In this document: positions 17,169 to 25,857 of the stretch, one piece after another | Layout: every line of letters starts with the position of its first letter | Position numbering within the stretch: position 1 is the stretch's first letter | Notes under the pieces: model-generated | Databases searched by the model: none | What the model was told of the DNA's origin: nothing | The model's input: the letters and a program-made list of their open reading frames with translations, nothing else | Translations under genes and position numbers: made by a program | Origin: Leptothrix sp. (in: b-proteobacteria) | GTDB taxonomy: Bacteria > Pseudomonadota > Gammaproteobacteria > Burkholderiales > Burkholderiaceae_C | Reading direction: 5' to 3' | Assembly: GCA_013822685.1 (NCBI GenBank) | Contig: PNKV01000003.1 | Span: 124,001-188,000, forward strand | DNA length: 64,000 bases

Positions 17169-18338
17169 TCAAGCCTGCCGCAGGCATTCAATGATGCTGA
17201 GCTGGCCAGCTCGCCAAGCCGGCACAAAGCCGCCCAGAAAACCCATCAGCACGGCAAAACCCATGGTTTGCATCGCGACGACCCAGGTCAATTTGAAGCG
17301 GAAAGCCAACTCGGAAAACGTGGTCATGTTCAGCGTGGAGATGTTGACGGTCTGCATCAGCGAGGCGCCGAGCAGGCCCAGCAGTCCACCTGCGATCGCC
17401 AGGCTCAAGGCTTCGCCAAGGAAGGCGATGAGCACGGCCTCGCGCCGGAAACCCAAAGCGCGGAGGGTGCCGATCTCGCCAATGCGCGACGCCACGGCCG
17501 CGAACATCGTGATCATCGCGCCGACGATGGCCCCGATCGAGAAGATCACCGACAAGGACAGGCCCAGCACCTTGATGAACCGGGTCATGCCCTCGGATTG
17601 CTCGGCATAGAAGCGCTGTTCCAGTTTCACGTCGAGCTGCAGTTGCGGGTCGTCGGCAATCGCCTTGACCACCGTGTCGAAAGCTTCGATGTTGGTGAGC
17701 TTGAAGACAATGGCGGAGTAGACCGCGCGGCGGAACGATTGCATGACCTGGTCAGTGTCGCCCCAGATTTCGGAGTCAAAGCCGCTGCGCTTGGCATCGA
17801 AGATGCCCACCACGGTCCATTCGCGGCCCGCCATCACGAGGGTGTCACCCAGCCCGGTGTTGGCAAAACCTCTGGTCACGGCCTGCCCAACGAGGATTTC
17901 GGTGGTACCGGGGCGGAACATGCGCCCTTGCACGATTGTGACCTGGGGACGAATGGCCAGGCCGATGTCCGAGGTGCCGCGCATGGTCACGTTGGCCATG
18001 TCATCGGAATCCCGTTTGGGCAGATTGTTGAGCACCACCGCTTCGCGTGCCACCTGGCGTCGGCCTTGGCCGTCGGTGGTGATGCCTGGCAGCGCTTCCA
18101 GATTGATAGCTTGTGGTCGCAGAATGGCCGAGTTGATCTCTGACCCGGAGCCCTTTCGCAACACGATCACATTGTCAGGCTGGCCGGTGGCGACCATGGT
18201 TTCGTTGATGCCCTCGGTCATCATCAGCACGGTGGCGAACACGAACACGACCAGCGACATTCCGCCGGCCGTCAGGATGGTGGTAACGCGGCGTACCCAA
18301 AGGTTGCGGATCACGTAGGAAAGAGGAATGGCTCTCAT
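17169..18338 (-). CDS. ABC transporter permease, FtsX/MacB type (second permease)
   Basis: A 389-residue permease with the FtsX layout: one N-terminal helix (about 18-40), a large periplasmic domain (about 45-255), and three C-terminal helices (about 265-375), ending FVPAWRAGQLSIIECLRQA. The segment EIGTLRALGFRREAVLIAFLGEALSL is the usual coupling region contacting the ATPase. It lies 15 bases after the first permease gene and is its likely heterodimer partner. MacB-type systems drive envelope export without moving cargo through the membrane helices themselves. Confidence 0.92.
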   Translation of the reverse strand: MRAIPLSYVIRNLWVRRVTTILTAGGMSLVVFVFATVLMMTEGINETMVATGQPDNVIVLRKGSGSEINSAILRPQAINLEALPGITTDGQGRRQVAREAVVLNNLPKRDSDDMANVTMRGTSDIGLAIRPQVTIVQGRMFRPGTTEILVGQAVTRGFANTGLGDTLVMAGREWTVVGIFDAKRSGFDSEIWGDTDQVMQSFRRAVYSAIVFKLTNIEAFDTVVKAIADDPQLQLDVKLEQRFYAEQSEGMTRFIKVLGLSLSVIFSIGAIVGAMITMFAAVASRIGEIGTLRALGFRREAVLIAFLGEALSLAIAGGLLGLLGASLMQTVNISTLNMTTFSELAFRFKLTWVVAMQTMGFAVLMGFLGGFVPAWRAGQLSIIECLRQA

Positions 18339-18353
18339 GGGGCTGCGGTCCCG

Positions 18354-19514
18354 TCACGCCACATGGCGCAATCCTTGGACGATGTCGATGCGGGACATTT
18401 TCCAAGCCGGCCAAGCCGCCGCAATCATCCCGACGAACAAGGCCGCGATGCCCTGATAGATCATCGTGGTCTGCGAAATTTCGAAAATTTTGAACACGTT
18501 ATTGGTTTGCAGCAGAAATCCCTGGGCCAGCGGGAAGGTCATGCCAATGCCGATGGCGCCTCCAATGAGCGCGATCAGCATGCTTTCGCCAAACAGCAGC
18601 TTGACCACAAAGGCAGGTGAAAAGCCCAGGGCCTTGAGCGTGGCGTATTCGGCCAGGCGTTCTCGGGCTGTCATGGTCATGGTGTTGGCCATCACGGCCA
18701 TGATGATCAGGATGACGACGAAGCTCACGGCCCGGATGGCCATCAGGATGGCCTGACTCATGGACACCACGCCCAACTGGAAGGCCTTCTCGGTTTCCGT
18801 GCGAGTCTCGGCCACGGAGTTTTTGAACAGGGCATCGATCTCGCGCGAGATCGCCGAGGCCTTGCCCGGTTCCTTGATGTTGACCATGAGCAGGCCAACC
18901 TGGTTGGCGGCGTTCGAGCCCAAGCGCTTGCGCACGCTTTCGTCTAGCAGGCTCCAGTGCATGAGCATGAGGGTTTCGTCGGCGCGGGCATCCTTGACCG
19001 TGTAGATACCGCGGATGTTGAATGTCCAATTGCCTGGGTATATCGTGCCGCTCAAGGGGATGGTGTCGCCGACCTGCCAGCCAAATCGTTGGGCTGTCTT
19101 GCGTCCCAGGATCACGCCTTGCCGGTCGGCCATGAAGGCCGCCTTTTCTTCATCACTCACGATGAATTCAGGGAAGATCTTGAAATAGCTCTCTCCGTCG
19201 ACCGCCATGCGTGCAAAGAAATTACGCCGATCTATGTAGATGCCCCCGAACCAGTTGACCCACGTCACATCGGCCACGCCTTCAACCTTCTTGATGCGCT
19301 CGGCATAGTACAGCGGCAGCGGGTAGACCAAGGAGATGGCGCTGCGGGTGATCAGGCGCGTGTTCGACGTGCCGTCCGCGCCGGCATACCAGGCATCCAC
19401 GATGGTCCTGAGCAAGCCGAAGGCGCTGATCGACACGATCAGCCCGACCATGGTCAACAGCGTGCGCAGTTTGTGCCTGAAGGCGTTTTTCAGCAGCAAC
19501 TTGAAGAGGAACAT
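18354..19514 (-). CDS. ABC transporter permease, FtsX/MacB type (first permease)
   Basis: A 386-residue FtsX-like permease. The N-terminal [22 protein letters not shown] and the C-terminal [19 protein letters not shown] are typical. The large extracytoplasmic domain spans about 45-255, and the coupling region is [20 protein letters not shown]. It follows the ATPase gene by 21 bases. Two different permease genes, rather than one fused MacB, indicate a heterodimeric transporter in which the ATPase is a separate protein. Confidence 0.92.
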   Translation of the reverse strand: MFLFKLLLKNAFRHKLRTLLTMVGLIVSISAFGLLRTIVDAWYAGADGTSNTRLITRSAISLVYPLPLYYAERIKKVEGVADVTWVNWFGGIYIDRRNFFARMAVDGESYFKIFPEFIVSDEEKAAFMADRQGVILGRKTAQRFGWQVGDTIPLSGTIYPGNWTFNIRGIYTVKDARADETLMLMHWSLLDESVRKRLGSNAANQVGLLMVNIKEPGKASAISREIDALFKNSVAETRTETEKAFQLGVVSMSQAILMAIRAVSFVVILIIMAVMANTMTMTARERLAEYATLKALGFSPAFVVKLLFGESMLIALIGGAIGIGMTFPLAQGFLLQTNNVFKIFEISQTTMIYQGIAALFVGMIAAAWPAWKMSRIDIVQGLRHVA

Positions 19515-19535
19515 GGACTACTTGACCTCTTGTGC

Positions 19536-20249
19536 TCAGTGCCCGCTGGCGCCGGGGTCGCTCACCAGCACGCCTTTTTCAAGGTGGATCATGCGACTGG
19601 CGCGCGAGGCGGCTTTCGGGTCGTGGGTCACCATGACGATGGTCTTGCCCAGATCGCGGTGCAACTCGTCCATCAGCTTGAGGACTTCTTCACCGGTGGC
19701 GCGGTCCAAGTCGCCGGTGGGCTCGTCGGCCACGATCAACGTCGGGTCGGTCACCAGGGCTCGGGCAATGGCCACGCGCTGCTGCTGCCCGCCGGACAAT
19801 TCGTTGGGGTAGTGGTCCATGCGGTCGGCCAGCTTCACCATGGCCAGGCAGGCCTCGACATGATGCTTGCGCTCGCGGCGGCTGAGGTTGGTTAGCAGCA
19901 GGGGCAGCTCGACGTTCTCATAGGCGGTGAGCACCGGCATGAGGTTGTAGAACTGGAAGATGAAGCCCACGTTGGCTGCACGCCAATCTGCCAGGGCGCT
20001 TTCGTCCAGCGTCGCAATGTCCACGCCGTTGATCTTGATGGTGCCCGAGCTGGGCTGGTCGATGCCGGCGATCAGGTTGAGCAGGGTGCTTTTGCCCGAG
20101 CCGCTGGGGCCCATCAGTGACACGAATTCAGCCTGGGCTACTTCCAGATTGATGTCCATCAGGACGGGAATGGGCTGGCCGCCGCGTGTGTAGGTCTTGG
20201 TCAGGTGGTCGATGCGGATGACTGGATCGCGCGCTGCGGTATCGCTCAT
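19536..20249 (-). CDS. ABC transporter ATP-binding protein (MacB/LolD type)
   Basis: A 237-residue ATPase with all motifs: Walker [10 protein letters not shown] (about 42-50), Q-loop FQFYNLMP, signature LSGGQQQR (about 146-153), Walker B and D-loop [12 protein letters not shown] (about 165-176), and H-switch VTHDP. The N-terminal [20 protein letters not shown] is typical of the MacB/LolD family. It powers the two FtsX-type permeases encoded just downstream. It starts 18 bases after the adaptor gene. Confidence 0.95.
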   Translation of the reverse strand: MSDTAARDPVIRIDHLTKTYTRGGQPIPVLMDINLEVAQAEFVSLMGPSGSGKSTLLNLIAGIDQPSSGTIKINGVDIATLDESALADWRAANVGFIFQFYNLMPVLTAYENVELPLLLTNLSRRERKHHVEACLAMVKLADRMDHYPNELSGGQQQRVAIARALVTDPTLIVADEPTGDLDRATGEEVLKLMDELHRDLGKTIVMVTHDPKAASRASRMIHLEKGVLVSDPGASGH

Positions 20250-20267
20250 GGGGGCTCGCGGTGCTGT

Positions 20268-21503
20268 TCAGTTCAAGGTGCCAAAGCTGATGCGGGAGCC
20301 GTTTTTCAGGCTCGCGGGCGGCGCACTTACCAGCTTGTCGCCTGCTTTGACATCGCCCGCCAACTCGCGCAGGTCGCCCAGCTTGCGGCCGGGCTTGACC
20401 GGCAGTTCCTGGACGGTATTGCTGCCGCCGTCGCCCGCCTTGACGCGGTAGACGACGCTGGCGCCATCCTTGGTGGCAATGGCGGCGTTGGCCACGGCCA
20501 TCACGGGCTGCTGGTCGGCGTCGGTGATGTCCTTCGACAGGAAGCTCACCTTGGCGCTCATCTCGGGCAGGATGCGGGGATCCAGCTGGTCGAAGCGGAT
20601 CTTGGTCATGACGGTGGCCTTGGCGCGGTCAACTGTGGGCACGATGCCTGAGACATGGCCACGGAAGCGCACGGAGGGCAGGGCGTCCAGGGTGATCTCG
20701 ACGGGCTGGCCCACCTTGGTCTTGGACAGGTTGCCTTCAGACACATCGGCCTCGACTTCGAGGGTGCTCATGTCGGCCATGGTGACCACCGCGCCCTGTG
20801 CGCCAGCAGCGCTGGACATCGGGGTGATGATGTCGCCCACGTTGGCGTTCTTGACCAGCACGACGCCATCGAACGGCGCGCGGATTTCCGTGTACTCCAG
20901 ACCCACGGACTGGACCTTGACCTGGGCCTGGGCCTGTTGCAGTGCCGCCTGGGCAGCGGACACGGCGGCGAAGGCGGCCTTGTTGCGGGCCACCGTGGTT
21001 TCAACGGCTTGGGGCGACAGGAAGCCTTGGGCTTCGAGGCCGCGGGCCCGGGCGGTTTCAGCACGGGCATTGATCAGCTGGACGCGGGACTGGTCGAGGT
21101 TCGCCTCGGCCTGGTGCACAGCGGCTTCGGCGCCGAGGATGGCGGCCTTGATGTCACTGCCGTCCAGGCGAGCGAGCAAGTCGCCCTTCTTGACGTGGGA
21201 GCCTTCGCGCACATTGAGTTCAATCAGGCGGCCGGAGGCCTTGGAGGCCACGGATGAGCGGCGCTGGGCCACGACGTAGCCGGAAGCGGTCAGTTGCACG
21301 TATTGCTGCGACGGTGTGCTCAACACCACGGTGGTGGTGGCGACGTCGGCGGTGCGAGGCACCAGGAAATAGGCCGCCACGCCCAGCACGGCAACACCAG
21401 CAAGCACCCAAGGCAGGATGCTCTTTTTCTTTTTCACCGAAGCTTGAACACCTCTATCAATCTTGAGTTTGGACAGGGCCGAAGGGACGGGTACATCAGT
21501 CAT
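20268..21503 (-). CDS. periplasmic adaptor (membrane fusion) protein, MacA/HlyD type
   Basis: A 411-residue adaptor, first gene of the operon. It has a basic N-terminus and one membrane anchor (about 30-48), a lipoyl-like half (GRLIELNVREGSHVKKGDLL, about 95-114), a helical hairpin rich in Ala and Gln (about 120-205), the matching second lipoyl half (EIRAPFDGVVLVKNANVGD, about 212-230), and a beta-barrel plus membrane-proximal domain. It bridges the inner-membrane ABC complex to an outer-membrane channel. No TolC-like gene is in the window, so a channel encoded elsewhere must be used. Confidence 0.93.
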   Translation of the reverse strand: MTDVPVPSALSKLKIDRGVQASVKKKKSILPWVLAGVAVLGVAAYFLVPRTADVATTTVVLSTPSQQYVQLTASGYVVAQRRSSVASKASGRLIELNVREGSHVKKGDLLARLDGSDIKAAILGAEAAVHQAEANLDQSRVQLINARAETARARGLEAQGFLSPQAVETTVARNKAAFAAVSAAQAALQQAQAQVKVQSVGLEYTEIRAPFDGVVLVKNANVGDIITPMSSAAGAQGAVVTMADMSTLEVEADVSEGNLSKTKVGQPVEITLDALPSVRFRGHVSGIVPTVDRAKATVMTKIRFDQLDPRILPEMSAKVSFLSKDITDADQQPVMAVANAAIATKDGASVVYRVKAGDGGSNTVQELPVKPGRKLGDLRELAGDVKAGDKLVSAPPASLKNGSRISFGTLN

Positions 21504-21637
21504 GGTGTTGCAACGGGTAAAGAAGGCGATTTTGCACTGTCCTGTGATCCATAACGCTAATCGTTGTGCCGGCCCTTGAATCGATGGGATTCAGGGTTTT
21601 CTGGGTGGACAAATGCTTGGGGATGTGTTGACTTGGC

Positions 21638-22021
21638 TTAGGCGTGCGCTGGTTCTGTGGCGCGGTCGTCCAGGCGGTGTCCCGCAGTAGGTGGGGGGTC
21701 GTCTGACGGCAAATGGCGGGGCAAGGTCAGGCCCAGCTGGGTTTCCACCTGGGCAATGCAGCCTTCCTCGGTGCCCCGGGCCAGGAATCCGGCGGCCACC
21801 AGCGAGCGCACGTAAAACTTGTTGTAGAAGAAAGCCAGCAGCACGTTGCTGACGCTGAAAGTCAGCGCGCCACCGACGACCACCAACAGGCACAGCTTCC
21901 ATTCGCGCTGGTACATCGGCAGCAGGGCGCCAAACTGCAGCAGGCGCCAGCTGAACCCGACGGGCACTGTGCGCGTGATGCCCGTTTTAGGGTGTTCAAA
22001 GGTGATGATGTTTTGGGTCAT
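21638..22021 (-). CDS. small membrane protein, DUF2628-like
   Basis: A 127-residue protein with one or two hydrophobic segments. The part TGITRTVPVGFSWRLLQFGA (about 13-32), then LPMYQREWK and an alternating hydrophobic stretch, resembles the DUF2628 pattern (GFSW followed by a membrane helix and a 'Y-R-R-W' stretch). The tail (PTAGHRLDDRATEPAHA) is probably disordered. Function unknown. It is divergent from the transglutaminase operon and separated from the adaptor gene by 134 bases. The start at 22021 has only a weak ribosome binding site. Confidence 0.6.
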   Translation of the reverse strand: MTQNIITFEHPKTGITRTVPVGFSWRLLQFGALLPMYQREWKLCLLVVVGGALTFSVSNVLLAFFYNKFYVRSLVAAGFLARGTEEGCIAQVETQLGLTLPRHLPSDDPPPTAGHRLDDRATEPAHA

Positions 22022-22270
22022 CGCTCGGCGCTGAAACCGTGTGAGTTGGGGTGTTTCAAAGGCTGATGCGAGTCTACGGCAAGGGGCTTCGGGCTACCCT
22101 AGGGGATTGCGTGGTCGCTTGATCAAGGGATGCGTCTTCGGGCGGAGTTCACGGGGCATGCTAGGCCGCGTGGCCCAGGGCGCAAAATGTGCACCATCGT
22201 GGCCCATAACTTGCTGGTGTCACACAGACGCCTGCACACTGGTGCAGGCCAGTCCTTTCCGGAGATCAGT

Positions 22271-25200
22271 GTGTCCATTCACGTCGCCCTTAATCACGTC
22301 ACACATTACACGTACGACCGCCTGGTCAATCTGTCTCCCCAAGTGGTGCGTTTGCGCCCAGCCCCTCACTGCAGAACCCGGATCCTGTCCTATTCCCTGA
22401 GGGTCGAGCCCGCCAATCATTTCGTCAACTGGATGCAGGATCCGTTTTCCAACCACCTGGCCCGGTTGGTGTTTCCTGAGCAGACGCAAGAGTTCAAGAT
22501 CACGGTGGACCTGGTCGCCGAGATGGCGGTCTACAACCCCTTCGATTTTTTCCTGGAGCCCGAGGCCGAGAACTTCCCCTTCGCTTATGAGGCGGGCCTC
22601 AAGCACGATTTGGCGCCTTACCTGGTCAAAGATCCGGCCACGCCGCTCTTCCAGAAGTTCGTCGACAGCATCGACCTCAAGACGGTTCGCACCATCGATT
22701 TCCTGGTGGGCTTGAACCAGCGATTGCAAGGCGACATCAGCTACACCATCCGCATGGAGCCGGGCGTGCAGACGCCCGAACAGACGCTGGCCTTGAAGTC
22801 AGGCTCGTGCCGTGACACGGGTTGGCTGCTGGTGCAGACCTTGCGCCACCTGGGCCTGGCTGCGCGCTTCGTGTCCGGCTACCTGATCCAGCTCAAGGCC
22901 GACGTGGCCGCGCTGGACGGCCCTTCGGGCACCGAGGTCGACTTCACCGACCTGCACGCCTGGTGTGAGGTCTTCCTGCCTGGCGCGGGTTGGATCGGGC
23001 TGGACCCGACCTCGGGCTTGATGGCGGGTGAAGGCCACATACCGGTGGCCTGCACGCCCGAGCCCACCACCGCCGCACCCGTCAGTGGCGCGGTGGACGA
23101 GTGCGAAGTGAGCTTCAGCCACGAGATGGGCGTCACGCGCATCTACGAATCGCCACGGGTCACCAAGCCCTACACGCCGGAGCAATGGCAAGCCATCGAC
23201 ACCTTGGGCCATGCCGTGGACCAAGAGCTCAAGAGCAGCGATGTGCGCCTGACCATGGGCGGCGAGCCCACCTTTGTGTCGGTCGATGACCGCGAGGGTG
23301 AGGAGTGGAACACCACGGCCATGGGCCCCACCAAGCGGGGCCTGGCCACAACGCTGGTGCACAAGCTGCGCGAGCGTTACGGCAAGGGCGGTTTCCTGCA
23401 CTTTGGCCAGGGCAAGTGGTACCCGGGCGAGCAATTGCCGCGCTGGGCCTTGTCCATCTTCTGGCGCACCGATGGCGAGCCTTGCTGGCACGATCCCAGC
23501 CTGTTCGCTGATGAGCAGAACGGTGTCAGCTACAACAGCGACGACGCCAAGCTTTTCGTCGAGACCTTGGCCGCCAAATTGGGCGTGGGCACCAAGCACA
23601 TCCTGCCGGGCTACGAGGATGCCTGGTACTACATGTGGCGCGAGCGCCGCTTGCCCATCAATGTCGATCCTTTCGACACGCGGCTGGAAGACGAGATGGA
23701 GCGCCTGCGCCTGCGCCGTGTCTTCGACTATGGCCTGGACAAAACGGTGGGCTATGTGTTGCCGCTCAAGCGCGAATCCGCCGCGATGATCGACGCGCCG
23801 CGCTGGATCAGCGGCCCCTGGTTCTTCCGCGATGGGCGCATGTACTTGGTTCCCGGCGACTCGCCCATGGGCTACCGTTTGCCGCTCGATTCGCTGCCCT
23901 GGGTGTCGGCCGAGCAATACCCTTACACCTACGAGCACGATCCCTTCGCCCCCCAGCCTGCGTTGGCGCCGGCTGCGCAACTGAAGGCGCAGTACGCACG
24001 CCACCAGATGCAGGTTGACGCAGGGCTGCCGACCGGGGGCGAGCTGGGCCTGGGGGCCGGTGCCACCGCGGGCGATGGCGGCGGCCATGGCTTGACGATC
24101 ACAGGCGACCCTGGCCGCGCGCCCAACCGATTCGAGTCCGCCCACTGGGTCACGCGCACGGCACTGTGCGTCGAGGTGCGCAACCCCGATCGCAGCAATG
24201 GCCCCAAGGTGGAAGCCCAAGGCAAGGGCGGTGGGGTGATGTACGTCTTCATGCCGCCTTTGACGGTGCTGGACGACTACCTCGACCTTCTCGCCGCGGT
24301 GGAAGCCACGGCCACCGACCTGGGCATGCAGATCGTGCTGGAAGGCTACCCGCCACCACGCGATGCCCGGCTGACCATGCTGCAGGTCACGCCCGATCCT
24401 GGCGTGATCGAAGTCAACATCCACCCGGCCTCCAGCTGGGCGCAACTGGTCGACCACACCGAGTTCTTGTACCAGGCCGCGCACGAAACGCGCCTGTCGA
24501 CCGAGAAGTTCATGGTCGACGGCCGCCACACGGGCACTGGCGGCGGCAACCACTTCGTGCTGGGCGGTGCCACGCCGTCCGACAGCCCTTTCTTGCGGCG
24601 CCCGGACTTGATTCCCAGCCTGTTGACCTTCTGGCATAACCACCCGTCGCTGTCCTACATGTTCTCGGGCATGTTCATCGGCCCCACCAGCCAGGCACCG
24701 CGTGTGGACGAGGCGCGTACCGACCAGGTCTATGAGGTCGAGATTGGCATGCGCGAGATTGAGCGCCAGGTCGAGGTTTGGGGGCACTGCCCACCTTGGC
24801 TGATTGACCGCGCGCTGCGCAACCTGCTGATCGATGCGACGGGCAACACGCACCGCAGCGAGTTCTGCATTGACAAGCTCTATTCGCCCGATGGCCCCAC
24901 CGGCCGCCTTGGCTTGCTGGAGCTGCGCGCATTTGAAATGCCGCCGCATGCCCACATGAGCCTGGTTCAGCAACTGTTGTTGCGCGCGTTGGTGGCCTGG
25001 TTCTGGCGCGAGCCGTACAAGGGCCATGGCGCCCAGCGGTTGACGCGTTGGGGCACCGGCTTGCATGACCGCTTCCTGCTGCCCAGTTTTGTCGAGCAAG
25101 ACTTTGACGATGTGCTGACCGAGCTGTCGCAGGCTGGTTTTAACTTTGATCCCGCCTGGTTTGCGCCGCACTTCGAGTTCCGCTTCCCTTACGTGGGCGA

Positions 25201-25738
25201 GGTGGCGGCTGGCGGTGCGCGCATGACGGTCCGCACGGCGCTGGAGCCCTGGCATGTGATGGGCGAAGAAGGCTCGCCTGGGGGCACGGTGCGCTACGTT
25301 GATTCGTCGCTGGAGCGGCTGGAAGTGCGCGTCACGGGCCTGAATGGCAATCGGCATGTGGTCACCGTGAACGGTCACATCCTGCCGCTGCACCCCACGG
25401 GGCGCGTGGGAGAATACGTGGCCGGGGTGCGGTATCGGGCCTGGCAGCCTCCATCGTGCCTGCACCCCACCATCGGCGCCGATGCCCCGCTGACCATCGA
25501 CCTGGTCGACAGCTGGCAAAAGCGTTCGCTGGGCGGGTGCCAGTACCACGTGGCACACCCAGGCGGGCGCAATTACGACACCTTCCCGGTCAATGCCTAC
25601 GAGGCAGAAAGCCGGAGGCTGTCGCGCTTCTTCCGCATGGGGCACACGCCGGGCGTGATGTCAGTCAAGCCGCTCAAGCCGGGCATCGAGCACCCGCTGA
25701 CGCTGGACCTGCGCACGGCCAAGATCGGCGGGGTTTGA
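22271..25738 (+). CDS. transglutaminase-like protease fused to a DUF2126 domain
   Basis: A 1155-residue protein. The start is GTG 22271: GGAG lies seven bases upstream and the family begins SIHVALNHVTHYTYD. It has an N-terminal bacterial transglutaminase-like beta domain (1-150) and a papain-like transglutaminase core with the Cys-His-Asp triad visible in SGSCRDTGWLLVQTLRHLG (Cys about 179), DLHAWCEVFLPG, and GWIGLDPTSGL. A long C-terminal DUF2126 region (about 290-1150) follows, containing LTMGGEPTFVSVDDREG, HTGTGGGNHFVLGG and HPSLSYMFSGMFIGPTSQAPR. By family it is a cytoplasmic peptidase or amide-forming partner of the circularly permuted ATP-grasp proteins encoded downstream. First gene of the cluster. 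Confidence 0.9.
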   Translation: MSIHVALNHVTHYTYDRLVNLSPQVVRLRPAPHCRTRILSYSLRVEPANHFVNWMQDPFSNHLARLVFPEQTQEFKITVDLVAEMAVYNPFDFFLEPEAENFPFAYEAGLKHDLAPYLVKDPATPLFQKFVDSIDLKTVRTIDFLVGLNQRLQGDISYTIRMEPGVQTPEQTLALKSGSCRDTGWLLVQTLRHLGLAARFVSGYLIQLKADVAALDGPSGTEVDFTDLHAWCEVFLPGAGWIGLDPTSGLMAGEGHIPVACTPEPTTAAPVSGAVDECEVSFSHEMGVTRIYESPRVTKPYTPEQWQAIDTLGHAVDQELKSSDVRLTMGGEPTFVSVDDREGEEWNTTAMGPTKRGLATTLVHKLRERYGKGGFLHFGQGKWYPGEQLPRWALSIFWRTDGEPCWHDPSLFADEQNGVSYNSDDAKLFVETLAAKLGVGTKHILPGYEDAWYYMWRERRLPINVDPFDTRLEDEMERLRLRRVFDYGLDKTVGYVLPLKRESAAMIDAPRWISGPWFFRDGRMYLVPGDSPMGYRLPLDSLPWVSAEQYPYTYEHDPFAPQPALAPAAQLKAQYARHQMQVDAGLPTGGELGLGAGATAGDGGGHGLTITGDPGRAPNRFESAHWVTRTALCVEVRNPDRSNGPKVEAQGKGGGVMYVFMPPLTVLDDYLDLLAAVEATATDLGMQIVLEGYPPPRDARLTMLQVTPDPGVIEVNIHPASSWAQLVDHTEFLYQAAHETRLSTEKFMVDGRHTGTGGGNHFVLGGATPSDSPFLRRPDLIPSLLTFWHNHPSLSYMFSGMFIGPTSQAPRVDEARTDQVYEVEIGMREIERQVEVWGHCPPWLIDRALRNLLIDATGNTHRSEFCIDKLYSPDGPTGRLGLLELRAFEMPPHAHMSLVQQLLLRALVAWFWREPYKGHGAQRLTRWGTGLHDRFLLPSFVEQDFDDVLTELSQAGFNFDPAWFAPHFEFRFPYVGEVAAGGARMTVRTALEPWHVMGEEGSPGGTVRYVDSSLERLEVRVTGLNGNRHVVTVNGHILPLHPTGRVGEYVAGVRYRAWQPPSCLHPTIGADAPLTIDLVDSWQKRSLGGCQYHVAHPGGRNYDTFPVNAYEAESRRLSRFFRMGHTPGVMSVKPLKPGIEHPLTLDLRTAKIGGV

Positions 25739-25847
25739 CGGCAAAACCTGGTAGGGCGGCATGCGAACTTTTGGCTAACCCTTGGTCAAAAACTTGCGTG
25801 CCTCTTTGACAATACGGGCATCTCGCGCCAAGCTGCCCATTTCATTG

Positions 25848-25856
25848 CCCCCCCCC
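25848..25856 (+). repeat. nine-cytosine homopolymer before a start codon
   Basis: A run of nine C residues ends one base before the ATG at 25858. No Shine-Dalgarno sequence lies between it and the start. Such tracts can slip during replication; see findings. Confidence 0.9.
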
Positions 25857-25857
25857 G

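Noticed and set aside
22799..25645. Leftward open frame of 948 codons
   Set aside because: Antisense to the transglutaminase-DUF2126 gene; no domain-like segments. Long antisense frames are expected at this GC content.
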